Assembly: GCF_003591485.1 (NCBI RefSeq)
Contig: NZ_QZCF01000006.1
Location: forward strand, 310,001-374,000
Source of the DNA: Paenibacillus sp. 1011MAR3C5
GTDB lineage: Bacteria > Bacillota > Bacilli > Paenibacillales > Paenibacillaceae
Direction of reading: 5' to 3'
Length of the DNA stretch: 64,000 bases
Below, piece after piece: positions 8,883 to 16,286 of this stretch; the first letter of the stretch is position 1; every line of letters starts with the position of its first letter. Below the pieces are notes generated by a model. The model was not told where the DNA came from. It saw only the letters and a program-made list of their open reading frames with translations, and did no database searches. A program made the position numbers and the translations under genes.

Positions 8883-9128
8883 ATGAATACTCAGCCACTA
8901 GCGCCTCATGAGTCTATGGAATTGCACGAAGCCCTTAACTTTAAGACGCTTTGCCTGGCCAAGTCCAAGCTTATGCAAGGTATCGTATTTGACCAAGAAC
9001 TTAAAGATTTATTGCAAAAGGATGTCGAGCAATCCACCCAAGCCATTGCGGATTTGCAGGCTATCTACGCAAGAGCCCCATTCCAAGGGCCTGTCCCTCA
9101 GAATCGCCCGACACCTATCTTAAATTAA
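8883..9128 (+). CDS. yraG: CotF-like spore coat protein, short form (YraG-like)
   Basis: An 81-residue protein from the ATG at 8883, 10 nt after GGAGGTGA (8865-8872); the longer frame from 8826 starts before that site. The central helix pair LHEALNFKTLCLAKSKLMQ ... DLLQKDVEQSTQAIADLQ matches the N-terminal half of the CotF family. Length and order agree with B. subtilis YraG. It is the first of five tightly spaced genes encoding coat-associated proteins around an alcohol dehydrogenase, probably made in the mother cell during sporulation (family knowledge; no sporulation promoter could be assigned with confidence). Confidence 0.8.
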   Translation: MNTQPLAPHESMELHEALNFKTLCLAKSKLMQGIVFDQELKDLLQKDVEQSTQAIADLQAIYARAPFQGPVPQNRPTPILN

Positions 9129-9141
9129 AGGGGAACAAACC

Positions 9142-9528
9142 GTGAATAACGACTACTTAGACCCGATCAACGCCTTGCATATGCCGGAACTGACGGATAT
9201 GACCTTGGCGATGGACTTCCTTGTTCGTGCTAAAGAGGGTGTAAGAAATACCGCGGTTGCCCTTACGGAAGCCGTATCGCCGGATGCTAGAGCACTGCTA
9301 CGCAATCAGCTAAGACAAGGTATTGCCCTGCATCAGGAAATTACAGAGCTTATGATTCGCAAGAAGTGGTTCCACCCGTATGAGTTGGAGGAGCAGTACC
9401 AACTGGACATGCTTTCGGCGAGTAACACCGTCAAGATTGGAAAAATGAACTTATTTCCGGAGGATACCCGGCGCAAAGGCATGTTCGATCGGACACCAGA
9501 TGAACATATTGGGGGACATTTTGCATGA
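9142..9528 (+). CDS. yraF: CotF-like spore coat protein (YraF-like)
   Basis: The protein has 128 residues and a GTG start with AAAGGGGAAC just upstream. The motif MAMDFLVRAKEGVRNTAVALTEAVSP and the terminal MIRKKWFHPYELEEQYQLDM are hallmarks of CotF/YraF/YraD proteins (ferritin-like two-helix coat proteins). It is slightly longer than B. subtilis YraF because of a polar C-terminal tail. The stop overlaps the start of the dehydrogenase (ATGA at 9525-9528), so translation is coupled. Confidence 0.82.
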   Translation: MNNDYLDPINALHMPELTDMTLAMDFLVRAKEGVRNTAVALTEAVSPDARALLRNQLRQGIALHQEITELMIRKKWFHPYELEEQYQLDMLSASNTVKIGKMNLFPEDTRRKGMFDRTPDEHIGGHFA

Positions 9529-10661
9529 AAGCAGTCACGTATCAAGGGATTAAAAATATTGCCGTCAAGGAAGTCCCAGATCCTAAGATCGAGAAGCCCG
9601 ATGATATGATCGTAAGAATGACGACCACGGCGATTTGCGGCTCCGACCTGCATCTGATTCATGGAATGATACCCAACCTGCAGGAGAATTATGTGATCGG
9701 TCATGAGCCCATGGGCATTGTGGAGGAAGTCGGGCCCGGCGTTACGAAGCTGAAGAAAGGAGATCGAGTTGTCATCCCGTTCAACATCGCTTGTGGCGAT
9801 TGCTTTTATTGCAAAAACCAGCTAGAGAGCCAGTGTGATAATGCCAATGATAACGGGGATATGGGCGCCTACTTCGGCTATTCCGGCAATACGGGCGGAT
9901 ATCCGGGGGGACAAGCAGAATATTTGCGCGTGCCATTCGCTAATTTCACCCACTTCAAAATTCCCGAAAGCTGTGAGGAACCGGATGAGAAGCTCTGCTT
10001 GATTGCCGACGCGATGACTACGGCATTCTGGAGCGTGGATAATGCCGGCGTCAAAGACGACGATACGGTCATTGTGCTTGGCTGCGGCCCGGTCGGGCTG
10101 CTGGCACAGAAGTTTGCCTGGCTGAAGGGAGCCAAGCGGGTCATTGCCGTCGATTACGTAGACTATCGCCTCCAACATGCGAAGCGTACGAACAACGTGG
10201 AGATCATCAATTTCGAGCAGCATCAGAATACCGGTTCTTATCTGAAGGAAATCACCAAAGGCGGAGCCGATGTTATTATTGATGCAGTTGGAATGGACGG
10301 AAAAATGAGCGATCTCGAATTTCTGACCAGCGGCTTGAAGCTGCAAGGCGGCACATTAAGCCCCTTGATTATCGCCTCCCAAGCTGTTCGCAAAGGCGGG
10401 ACAATCCAAATTACAGGCGTATACGGCGGACGGTATAACGGATTCCCACTTGGCGACATTATGCAGCGCAACGTGAATCTTCGAACCGGTCAGGCACCGG
10501 TCATTCACTACATGCCTTATATGTACGAGTTAATTACATCAGGCAAGGTGGATCCGGGCGACATCATCACCCACGTCCTTCCGCTAAGCGAGGCGAAGCG
10601 AGGCTATGAGGTATTCGATACGAAGACGGACAATTGTATCAAAGTTGTATTAAAGCCGTAA
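9525..10661 (+). CDS. adhB: Zinc-dependent alcohol dehydrogenase, AdhB type
   Basis: A 378-residue medium-chain dehydrogenase/reductase. Catalytic-zinc ligands are seen as Cys38 (AICGSDLH) with His60-Glu61 (GHEPMG). The structural zinc site is Cys90, Cys93, Cys96 and Cys104 (IACGDCFYCKNQLESQC). The Rossmann motif VLGCGPVGLLAQ follows near residue 185. Length and neighbours match B. subtilis AdhB, which also lies between CotF-like gene pairs. It would oxidise alcohols or formaldehyde-like substrates with NAD; its position suggests it ends up in or near the spore coat, which is inference from synteny. Confidence 0.9.
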   Translation: MKAVTYQGIKNIAVKEVPDPKIEKPDDMIVRMTTTAICGSDLHLIHGMIPNLQENYVIGHEPMGIVEEVGPGVTKLKKGDRVVIPFNIACGDCFYCKNQLESQCDNANDNGDMGAYFGYSGNTGGYPGGQAEYLRVPFANFTHFKIPESCEEPDEKLCLIADAMTTAFWSVDNAGVKDDDTVIVLGCGPVGLLAQKFAWLKGAKRVIAVDYVDYRLQHAKRTNNVEIINFEQHQNTGSYLKEITKGGADVIIDAVGMDGKMSDLEFLTSGLKLQGGTLSPLIIASQAVRKGGTIQITGVYGGRYNGFPLGDIMQRNVNLRTGQAPVIHYMPYMYELITSGKVDPGDIITHVLPLSEAKRGYEVFDTKTDNCIKVVLKP

Positions 10662-10691
10662 GACATCAAACAGATAGGAGGATCGTTCATC

Positions 10692-10901
10692 ATGAATAGA
10701 ACCTATGCTTTGCATGAAACATTGGAGGTTCATGAGATAGCTGCCTTCAAGGCGATCTGTATGACCAAATCCAAGACGATGCAGGCTCTGGTATCGGACC
10801 CGGAGCTGCTTCGCATTCTGCAGCATGACGTGCAAGTGTCCACGCAGCAGCTTCAAGAACTGAGCGGCCTGCTCTCTGACTCGCAGCAGCAAGGGAGATG
10901 A
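10692..10901 (+). CDS. yraE: CotF-like spore coat protein, short form (YraE-like)
   Basis: A 69-residue protein preceded by AGGAGGATCGTTCATC. ALHETLEVHEIAAFKAICMTKSKTMQALVSDPELLRILQHDV is closely parallel to the 81-residue first gene of this operon; the pair probably arose by duplication. It sits 30 bp after the dehydrogenase and 4 bp before the next coat gene, matching YraE in B. subtilis in both length and order. Confidence 0.8.
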   Translation: MNRTYALHETLEVHEIAAFKAICMTKSKTMQALVSDPELLRILQHDVQVSTQQLQELSGLLSDSQQQGR

Positions 10902-10905
10902 CGAG

Positions 10906-11202
10906 ATGAATCCAATACTGGAGTATTTGACGGGTATGAACACGCTAACCGATGAGGTCATTGCCATGGATCTGCATATGAATGCCAAGAGCGGGGTACG
11001 GAACTATGCCATGGCCCTCACGGAATGCGCCACCCCGGAGATTAAAGCCATCCTTGCCAAACAACTCGAGGAAGCGATCGATGCTCATGAGATGATTACC
11101 GACTATATGATCCAACGAGGCTTGTATCACCCTCACCAAATGAACGAGCAGATTCAACTGGATCTGCAAAACATTCAGACCGCAATGAAGATCCCAACCT
11201 AA
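10906..11202 (+). CDS. yraD: CotF-like spore coat protein (YraD-like)
   Basis: The protein has 98 residues. MDLHMNAKSGVRNYAMALTECATPE and MIQRGLYHPHQMNEQIQLDL align with the second gene of this operon and with YraD. It is the last gene of the unit; a terminator follows 13 bp later. Coat localisation is known for the family and not shown by the sequence itself. Confidence 0.82.
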   Translation: MNPILEYLTGMNTLTDEVIAMDLHMNAKSGVRNYAMALTECATPEIKAILAKQLEEAIDAHEMITDYMIQRGLYHPHQMNEQIQLDLQNIQTAMKIPT

Positions 11203-11215
11203 CATCTAGATGCCA

Positions 11216-11245
11216 AAGCAGCCGAGGGACCGTCATCGGCTGCTT
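11216..11245 (+). terminator. Terminator of the spore-coat operon
   Basis: AAGCAGCCGA (11216-11225) pairs with TCGGCTGCTT (11236-11245) around a 10-nt loop. The T tail is short, so this could be leaky; the first peptide promoter lies 28 bp further on. Confidence 0.65.
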
Positions 11246-11272
11246 GCCATTTAAACCTATTATTTTTTATAG

Positions 11273-11302
11273 TTGACAGACTCTATCACGTTCAAATAAT
11301 AT
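11273..11302 (+). promoter_or_regulatory. Predicted vegetative promoter of peptide gene 1
   Basis: TTGACA (11273-11278), an 18-bp spacer, then TAATAT (11297-11302). The match to the housekeeping sigma-A consensus is strong and places the start point about 50 bp upstream of the peptide's ATG. Confidence 0.65.
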
Positions 11303-11359
11303 GAATATTGTTACATTTATTACAATTGTTATATCCTTTTATGAAGGAGGTGAGTCGAC

Positions 11360-11494
11360 ATGGCTTGCTCGAATTGCATTAAAGAGTTCTCTTCCTGCAC
11401 CGCTCAAGTATGTACCAACGGTCTTAGACTTCAGTACAGAATTTGCGGACAAGACGGTAGTACTTGCACAACTCCTGAAGGCTGCATTTGCTAA
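11360..11494 (+). CDS. Eight-cysteine 44-residue peptide 1 (candidate secreted bacteriocin-like peptide)
   Basis: The ATG at 11360 follows GAAGGAGGTGAG by about 6 nt. The product has 44 residues with cysteines at 3, 6, 13, 18, 29, 36, 42 and 44, ends in CTTPEGCIC, and has no signal peptide or double-glycine leader. It is 34/44 identical to the peptide encoded at 11820, with every cysteine conserved, which fixes the start. Downstream genes encode two CxxC proteins, a peptidase-less ABC exporter and a MauE-like protein, so I infer a leaderless disulfide-rich peptide that is oxidised and exported. Fulvocin C of Myxococcus, a 45-residue peptide with eight cysteines, is the nearest known type I can recall, but the spacing differs. 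Activity is unproven. Confidence 0.8.
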   Translation: MACSNCIKEFSSCTAQVCTNGLRLQYRICGQDGSTCTTPEGCIC

Positions 11495-11529
11495 TTTCAC
11501 TAGCTTTCCACTTTAATTGTTGATCAAAT

Positions 11530-11584
11530 ATGCGGGCGTCTGTCGCCTCATCTTTGAAAACGCATACAGTCGCTCGCATTTTTC
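11530..11584 (+). terminator. Hairpin terminator after peptide gene 1
   Basis: A 14-nt arm beginning ATGCGGGCG (11530-11543) pairs with ACAGTCGCTCGCAT (11566-11579), with one wobble and one mismatch, and is followed by TTTTT. The unit promoter-peptide-terminator is about 300 bp and is then repeated for peptide 2. Confidence 0.7.
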
Positions 11585-11700
11585 CCCCACTCTCCCGCCT
11601 TTTTCACCTCTATCGTTGATTCATCCTTTGTCTTACTAAGATCAGACAAATTTTGAACACATTATTCAAGTATACCAAAAACCTATTAATTGTAAAATAG

Positions 11701-11729
11701 TTGACATGTTACACTTTTTTTAATAGAAT
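11701..11729 (+). promoter_or_regulatory. Predicted vegetative promoter of peptide gene 2
   Basis: TTGACA (11701-11706), exactly 17 bp, then TAGAAT (11724-11729). The second peptide gene is thus expected to be transcribed independently of the first. Confidence 0.65.
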
Positions 11730-11819
11730 TCACATTGTAACCATATTATACAATACTTGTTTGCGACAATCGCTTTCCAGGCGACAGGTACATGTATGGC
11801 AAAGGAGGTGAAATGCGAG

Positions 11820-11954
11820 ATGTCATGCTCCAATTGCATTCGAGAATTCTCTTCCTGTTCTTCTAGCGTATGTACGAACGGCAACAGACTTCAATACCTG
11901 GTTTGCGCACAAAGTGGAAGCACATGTACAACCCCCGAGGGCTGCATTTGTTAA
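11820..11954 (+). CDS. Eight-cysteine 44-residue peptide 2 (paralogue of peptide 1)
   Basis: The ATG at 11820 lies 8 nt after AAAGGAGGTGA. The frame is open further upstream (to 11757), but the ribosome site lies inside that extension and the paralogue has no equivalent, so the 44-residue form is preferred. Cysteines fall at the same eight positions as in peptide 1; the ten differences lie between the cysteines (residues 2, 8, 14-16, 22, 27, 28, 30, 32). That pattern suggests two diversified copies kept under selection, for example a two-component bacteriocin or variants of different specificity (inference). It precedes the maturation/export operon by 141 bp. Confidence 0.8.
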   Translation: MSCSNCIREFSSCSSSVCTNGNRLQYLVCAQSGSTCTTPEGCIC

Positions 11955-11983
11955 CAACTAGTCGATTAGCATAGCATGATTAC

Positions 11984-12036
11984 ATATGCGGACTCCTGAT
12001 GCACGCGTTATGAAAGCGCATTCAGAGTCCGCATAT
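11984..12036 (+). terminator. Long hairpin between peptide 2 and the export operon
   Basis: ATATGCGGACTC (11984-11995) pairs perfectly with GAGTCCGCATAT (12025-12036), and the stem can be extended inward. The following sequence CTGCATTTATAAG is a weak T-tract, so partial read-through into the operon at 12096 is plausible. This would give much peptide and little machinery from one transcript. Confidence 0.6.
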
Positions 12037-12095
12037 CTGCATTTATAAGCGTTGCTTTGCCTATCCATAGAGAATAGCATAAAGGAGCCCATATC

Positions 12096-12518
12096 ATGCG
12101 ACAGCATATCCAAATCGGTGATTACTTTCCAGATGTACATCTATCCCCTGATTTAAAGCTATATACGCTGCTGAAGGACTACTTGCTCATCGCGATGGTG
12201 AGTACCGAATGCGCGTTATGTTTGCCCGCTTTTGACGAAATCGAGCGATTCGCAGTGGACAATCCCGACTACCGTCTAGTCGTTCTTATCGATACATCGG
12301 AGGAGAAATTCGAGCTGGCGAAGCAAGCCTTTTCTCCCCATATACAGAGCTACCGGATTGAAGCCCGACTTGATACCGAAATTAACGGCTATGGCTATCC
12401 CTGGGCTTACGGCCTCAATTCCGAGGGCCAGTTGATCACGCACTACAGCTGCAGCGAACCCGGCCATCTGGACATCATTGCCTCACCTTTCGGGCTGTTC
12501 CATCCTATAGCCAAATGA
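12096..12518 (+). CDS. Thioredoxin-like protein with CALC motif (TlpA/redoxin type)
   Basis: A 140-residue protein with AAAGGAGCCC as ribosome site. The fold is indicated by DYFPDVHLSPD, an active-site CxxC (Cys39-Ala-Leu-Cys42 in STECALCLPAF) and a cis-proline loop (GYPWAYGLN, Pro102), as in TlpA/AhpC-like redoxins and MauD. It has no N-terminal signal or anchor, so unless it acts at the inner face with the neighbouring MauE-like protein it is cytoplasmic. It probably handles the thiols of the eight-cysteine peptides. The stop overlaps the exporter start (ATGA at 12515). Confidence 0.78.
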   Translation: MRQHIQIGDYFPDVHLSPDLKLYTLLKDYLLIAMVSTECALCLPAFDEIERFAVDNPDYRLVVLIDTSEEKFELAKQAFSPHIQSYRIEARLDTEINGYGYPWAYGLNSEGQLITHYSCSEPGHLDIIASPFGLFHPIAK

Positions 12519-14296
12519 CGACTTCGCTTCGTTGGTTCCGGATTATGATTCAAGGCTCGGTTGTCAGCGTTAGTATGGTTGTTCTTCTTCTAGCGATACA
12601 ACCCGGCGTTGGCTGGCTGACCTTTCATCTGAACAAGCAGCTGTTCGACCAAATGGCTGGCCAAGCCATCTGGAAGGAGCTGGCGATCGTCGCGGCGCTG
12701 CTAGCTGGATTGAAGCTCGTAGAGCTTGTGTTAGCCGAAGGCTCCCGGCTGGTACAGACACAATTATCCCTTCGCATTCATAACCGCTTGGAGCATCATT
12801 TGTACAGCTCGATTCAACCTTCAAGCATTACTCAGCTGGAGACTCCCGCCTTCAACCATGACACCACTACTCTCAAGAACAGCCTGACCCAGATCGAGCA
12901 ATCCATATCGTCGATTATCGGTTTGGTACAGCAGACGCTTATGCTGGGCGTCTACGGATATATTATTTTCACCTACAGCTGGCTAACGGCGCTTATCCTA
13001 TTGCTCTTTTCCTTGCCGCTCTTTTGGGTGGAGCTGCTGAGCGCCCTTCGATTAGAGAAATACTTTCACAAGGTCGCCCAGCAGCAGATCGAATCTATGC
13101 TGGCATCCGATCTCATCCTGAGGCCGCAAGCGCTCAAGGAAACGATGATCTTCGGCAGCCAGCGCTACCTGCTTCGCCGATGGTCCGAAGCCGCTGAGGC
13201 CGTCATTCGCAAGACGTTCTCCTTGAAGCTGGGGGAGTTCAATCTGCGCAGCTTTGCGGTTATCTTTCAGCCCATAGGCTTCTTGCTGGCACAGTTTATC
13301 TTCTTCAACAAGCTGGTCGACCATTCGATCACCTTGGGCGATTATGCTGCGTTATCCGCAGCCGCAGTAACCGTATTCGCCAATATGACGCAAATTGCCG
13401 GAAACTCCCGGATTTTCAACCAGATTCCGATTGCTACACGAAATTTCAAGACATTTATAGCCAAGTATATCGGGACCCCCGAGAAAGAGCATACCGCTCA
13501 GCCCCCATCTGTGCAGCACATTAGGCTGAACCGGCTTACCTTTACGTACCCGAATGCAGCCGCACCCGCCTTGTCGGATATCAGCCTGGACCTATCCGAT
13601 CGCGATGTCGTCGCCATTGTCGGAGAGAACGGATCAGGGAAGTCCACGCTGGCTAAGGTATTGCTTGGTCTCCATACTGTCGAACCCGATATGCTATACA
13701 TTCAAAATCATGATATCAACGATATGGAGCGCCAATCTTGGTTCAGGCAAGTATCCGTCGTCAATCAGGATTATATGAAATATTCGTTCTCTGTCTATGA
13801 GAATATTGCACTCGATCATCCAAGTGAAGAGATTCGGCATAAAGTAAGGAGCCTCATTGAAGCTTATCCGATGCTTGTTCCAGCCGAGCTGCATCGCGAG
13901 CTCGACACGGTACTGGGCAATAGCCTGCAAGGCGGACGCCAGCTGTCCGGCGGACAATGGCAACGAATCGCGATTGCCAGAGCGCTTTATAAGGATTCGC
14001 CTTATCTGCTGCTGGACGAGGCAACCTCCGAGCTTGATCCCATTACAGAGCTGGATCTGATCAATCGGATTATTACGGACCGGGCCGGGAAGACGACCGT
14101 TCTGGTGACACACAACCTCTCTGTCGCTTCCATGGCGAAGCAGATCATTGTCATGCATGAAGGACGCATTATGGAGAGAGGCAGTCACCAGGAGCTGCTG
14201 CTTAGCCGAGGCTTGTACTATGAAATGTGGAATAAGAGAGAACAATACGAAGGGGATAGGGTACATGAGCAAAGTTACGTTTCGGGACTTGTTTGA
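12515..14296 (+). CDS. ABC exporter, fused permease-ATPase, without peptidase domain
   Basis: A 593-residue half-transporter. Residues ~1-320 form a six-helix membrane domain. The nucleotide-binding domain carries Walker A GENGSGKST near 368-376, signature LSGGQ near 476, Walker B LLLDEATSELD near 499 and the H-loop TVLVTHN. There is no N-terminal C39 cysteine peptidase, which fits the lack of a double-glycine leader on the peptides. It would export the mature or leaderless peptides as a homodimer. It overlaps the previous gene by 4 bp and the next by 32 bp. Confidence 0.85.
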   Translation: MTTSLRWFRIMIQGSVVSVSMVVLLLAIQPGVGWLTFHLNKQLFDQMAGQAIWKELAIVAALLAGLKLVELVLAEGSRLVQTQLSLRIHNRLEHHLYSSIQPSSITQLETPAFNHDTTTLKNSLTQIEQSISSIIGLVQQTLMLGVYGYIIFTYSWLTALILLLFSLPLFWVELLSALRLEKYFHKVAQQQIESMLASDLILRPQALKETMIFGSQRYLLRRWSEAAEAVIRKTFSLKLGEFNLRSFAVIFQPIGFLLAQFIFFNKLVDHSITLGDYAALSAAAVTVFANMTQIAGNSRIFNQIPIATRNFKTFIAKYIGTPEKEHTAQPPSVQHIRLNRLTFTYPNAAAPALSDISLDLSDRDVVAIVGENGSGKSTLAKVLLGLHTVEPDMLYIQNHDINDMERQSWFRQVSVVNQDYMKYSFSVYENIALDHPSEEIRHKVRSLIEAYPMLVPAELHRELDTVLGNSLQGGRQLSGGQWQRIAIARALYKDSPYLLLDEATSELDPITELDLINRIITDRAGKTTVLVTHNLSVASMAKQIIVMHEGRIMERGSHQELLLSRGLYYEMWNKREQYEGDRVHEQSYVSGLV

Positions 14297-14732
14297 CGCA
14301 GAGCTGCTGCAGAGAGAATCGGATAAGAAGAAGAATACGCAGCCGGCGGTACGGGGTGACCTGTTCATCCGAGAGCCGCTTCCCGTCGATGTGGAAGCCA
14401 TGGAATCCGCCATTGTGTGCTTTGTCTCCCTTAGCTGCGCCAGTTGCATTGACCTGTTGCCTGAGCTTGGCGCATTTGCAGAAGGCTATGAGGGCGACTT
14501 TATTCTGGTAAGCAGCGGCACCGAGGAAGAGAACAACGATCTGATCCGCCACTTTCAATTCTCCTTCCCTGTTCTTACGATGTCCAAGGAAGAACGTCTG
14601 CAGAAGTATGCGTCAAGCACTACGCCATACGCCTATTTTCTTGAGGATGGCTATATCATGAACACGGCTGTGGTGGACAGCATTCAGGAGCTTGACGCTC
14701 TCATTGGACGAGTAGAGAGAAACGAAGCTTAG
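14265..14732 (+). CDS. Second thioredoxin-like protein with CASC motif
   Basis: A 155-residue protein from the ATG at 14265, with AAGGGGATAGG upstream; the frame is open from 14148 but the earlier codons lie inside the exporter gene. The active site is Cys58-Ala-Ser-Cys61 (SLSCASCIDLLPEL) and the cis-proline Pro121 (STTPYAYFLEDG). An extension of ~45 residues precedes the fold. It resembles MauD/TlpA partners that transfer electrons to or from MauE-type membrane proteins; the MauE-like gene follows. The likely role is disulfide formation or proofreading of the peptides. Two distinct CxxC proteins in one operon is noteworthy. Confidence 0.75.
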   Translation: MSKVTFRDLFDAELLQRESDKKKNTQPAVRGDLFIREPLPVDVEAMESAIVCFVSLSCASCIDLLPELGAFAEGYEGDFILVSSGTEEENNDLIRHFQFSFPVLTMSKEERLQKYASSTTPYAYFLEDGYIMNTAVVDSIQELDALIGRVERNEA

Positions 14733-14761
14733 GCCAGCAAGTGGAAGCAGGAGGTGATTCT

Positions 14762-15292
14762 ATGCATGTACTGGCTTATGGGACCGATATGCTGCTGGCT
14801 GCTATGTTTTTCTTGGCGGCATTCTCCAAGCTGGGAGCTTTCTTTGCCGATTTCCGCCTATCAATTGCTGCCTATCGCGTACTGCCAAGGCAGCTCTTAT
14901 CCTTAGCGGCAGGCAGTGTGCTAGCTGCTGAGTTTGCTTTATGTTTGCTATACGGATTCGGCCTCTTGCATGTATGGAAGGATCTATTTGCGGTGCTGCT
15001 TTTCGCGGGATTTACGATCATGCTGTTCCGGAAACGCCGCCTTCAAGAAAGCGACGATACCAGCTGTTCTTGCTTCGGTAAGATCGAAGTTCTGAATAAG
15101 TACCCTGTCGTTCGCAATGTCATTCTCATGCTGCTGGCAGGCGGACGTATGGCTTTGCCCGATCGTGTCCCGGCCGACATGGATGCGGCCGTACTCTCAC
15201 TCACGGGATTAACGATTATCGTCAGCGGCACGATGCTGTGGGAGCTATATTCGAGCCTGAAGCGGAGCAAGGAGATTACAATAGACTTATGA
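14762..15292 (+). CDS. MauE/DoxX-family redox membrane protein
   Basis: The protein has 176 residues from the ATG at 14762 behind AGGAGGTGATTCT. Four to five membrane helices are evident, beginning MLLAAMFFLAAFSKLGAF. The cytosolic or periplasmic loop carries SCSCFGK (Cys102, Cys104), the CxCFG signature of MauE-like proteins. In methylamine-utilisation clusters MauE works with the thioredoxin-like MauD to form the disulfides of the amine dehydrogenase small subunit; here it probably does the same for the eight-cysteine peptides. The stop overlaps the next start (ATGA). Confidence 0.78.
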   Translation: MHVLAYGTDMLLAAMFFLAAFSKLGAFFADFRLSIAAYRVLPRQLLSLAAGSVLAAEFALCLLYGFGLLHVWKDLFAVLLFAGFTIMLFRKRRLQESDDTSCSCFGKIEVLNKYPVVRNVILMLLAGGRMALPDRVPADMDAAVLSLTGLTIIVSGTMLWELYSSLKRSKEITIDL

Positions 15293-15765
15293 CACTATAC
15301 GCTATTCTATTATGTATGATTATGGCCATCGCAGCCGGGCTCCTGTGGCACTACAGGAAACGCGTAAGCGAGTCCGAATTAGCCTTGCTGCACCGATTGA
15401 TGGCTTACCATGGTATTCCTGTACACGCACAGATTACGGTCCTGCGCATTGACTATGCTCATGCTTCCTTCAAAACGCTCGAACAATGGCTGCCCGTCCA
15501 GACTTCCCAGCCTCATCAATCGCTTATTATTCTGCTGACCGCCCCCGAGTGGCTATGCGGCATCAAACGCAAAAGCTGGGGTACCCAAGCTACTGTCCTG
15601 GATGCGTCTGAGTGTCACCCCGCATGGGACACGCTTGTACGTTCCGGCTATACAGTGGCAGAATGGAGCGATAATCGCATTCGCCGCTTCACCGATCAAC
15701 AGCTTTATTTGAACCATTTCACACCCAGCCCATCATCATCCAAGCAGGAGGTAATCAAGACATGA
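15289..15765 (+). CDS. Single-pass membrane protein of the peptide locus, unknown
   Basis: The protein has 158 residues. An N-terminal helix (LYAILLCMIMAIAAGLLW, residues ~3-20) anchors a soluble alpha/beta domain with cysteines near 9, 90 and 108 but no CxxC. The alternation of predicted strands (AQITVLRIDYAH, SLIILLTAPEW, ATVLDASE) looks like a degenerate thioredoxin-type fold, which is weak inference. I do not recognise the family. It could be an immunity protein or an accessory to the exporter. It overlaps both neighbours by 4 bp. Confidence 0.65.
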   Translation: MTLYAILLCMIMAIAAGLLWHYRKRVSESELALLHRLMAYHGIPVHAQITVLRIDYAHASFKTLEQWLPVQTSQPHQSLIILLTAPEWLCGIKRKSWGTQATVLDASECHPAWDTLVRSGYTVAEWSDNRIRRFTDQQLYLNHFTPSPSSSKQEVIKT

Positions 15766-16157
15766 CAGCCGCATTAGCAGGACAATTGGTCGTTGCAGAG
15801 AAAGTCGAGTTTGATTCAAGCATTAAAAATCATTCCATTATTCATATTAAGAATCGGGTCGACGTCCGTACATACCCTGCCGTTGCCATCATTCAAGTAT
15901 GGATCAAGTTATGGCTGAAAAACGAGGAGCGCCAATCGGTCATTCTGTCCATGTACAATCCCAGTGGCCATATGCTCATTCACAATCGAATTGACCAGAT
16001 TGTCAGCGTCCGGCCTGCCGGCATGCCGCCCGGCATGGACATGCAGCGCGAGATTCGAGTAGTTGTGACGCAGCCGGGGATCTATCCCCTGATTCTTCGC
16101 GATGCGGAGCAAAATGTCATTGCGGAATATCCCCTCTATATATCAAAAGAATCATGA
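15762..16157 (+). CDS. All-beta unknown protein, last gene of the peptide operon (DUF6941-like?)
   Basis: The protein has 131 residues with AGGAGGTAATCAAGAC upstream. It has no signal, membrane segment or cysteine, and consists of alternating strands (GQLVVAEKVEFDSSI, VWIKLWLKNEE, IRVVVTQPGIYPLIL, EYPLYIS). The beginning VVAEKV and the IYPLIL...V..YPL ending remind me of the DUF6941 family; this is recall, not a search. Its position at the end of the operon makes it a candidate immunity or regulatory protein. About 165 bp of sequence without a convincing gene follow. Confidence 0.6.
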   Translation: MTAALAGQLVVAEKVEFDSSIKNHSIIHIKNRVDVRTYPAVAIIQVWIKLWLKNEERQSVILSMYNPSGHMLIHNRIDQIVSVRPAGMPPGMDMQREIRVVVTQPGIYPLILRDAEQNVIAEYPLYISKES

Positions 16158-16286
16158 CGGTTCACACGATGTATCTCTAATCAAGCAGCAAATATTTGCA
16201 GCAAAAGGATATGGCTATTCCAACAGCAAGAAAGGAGCCCGTCATATGGCACCCGTCAAGACGTGAACCTGCCTAACAAAAAGATC

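Noticed and set aside
16211..16276. 21-codon frame after the peptide operon, behind AAAAGGA
   Set aside because: Ribosome site is only 3 nt from the ATG, composition is not coding-like, and there is no cysteine pattern or conservation to support it.
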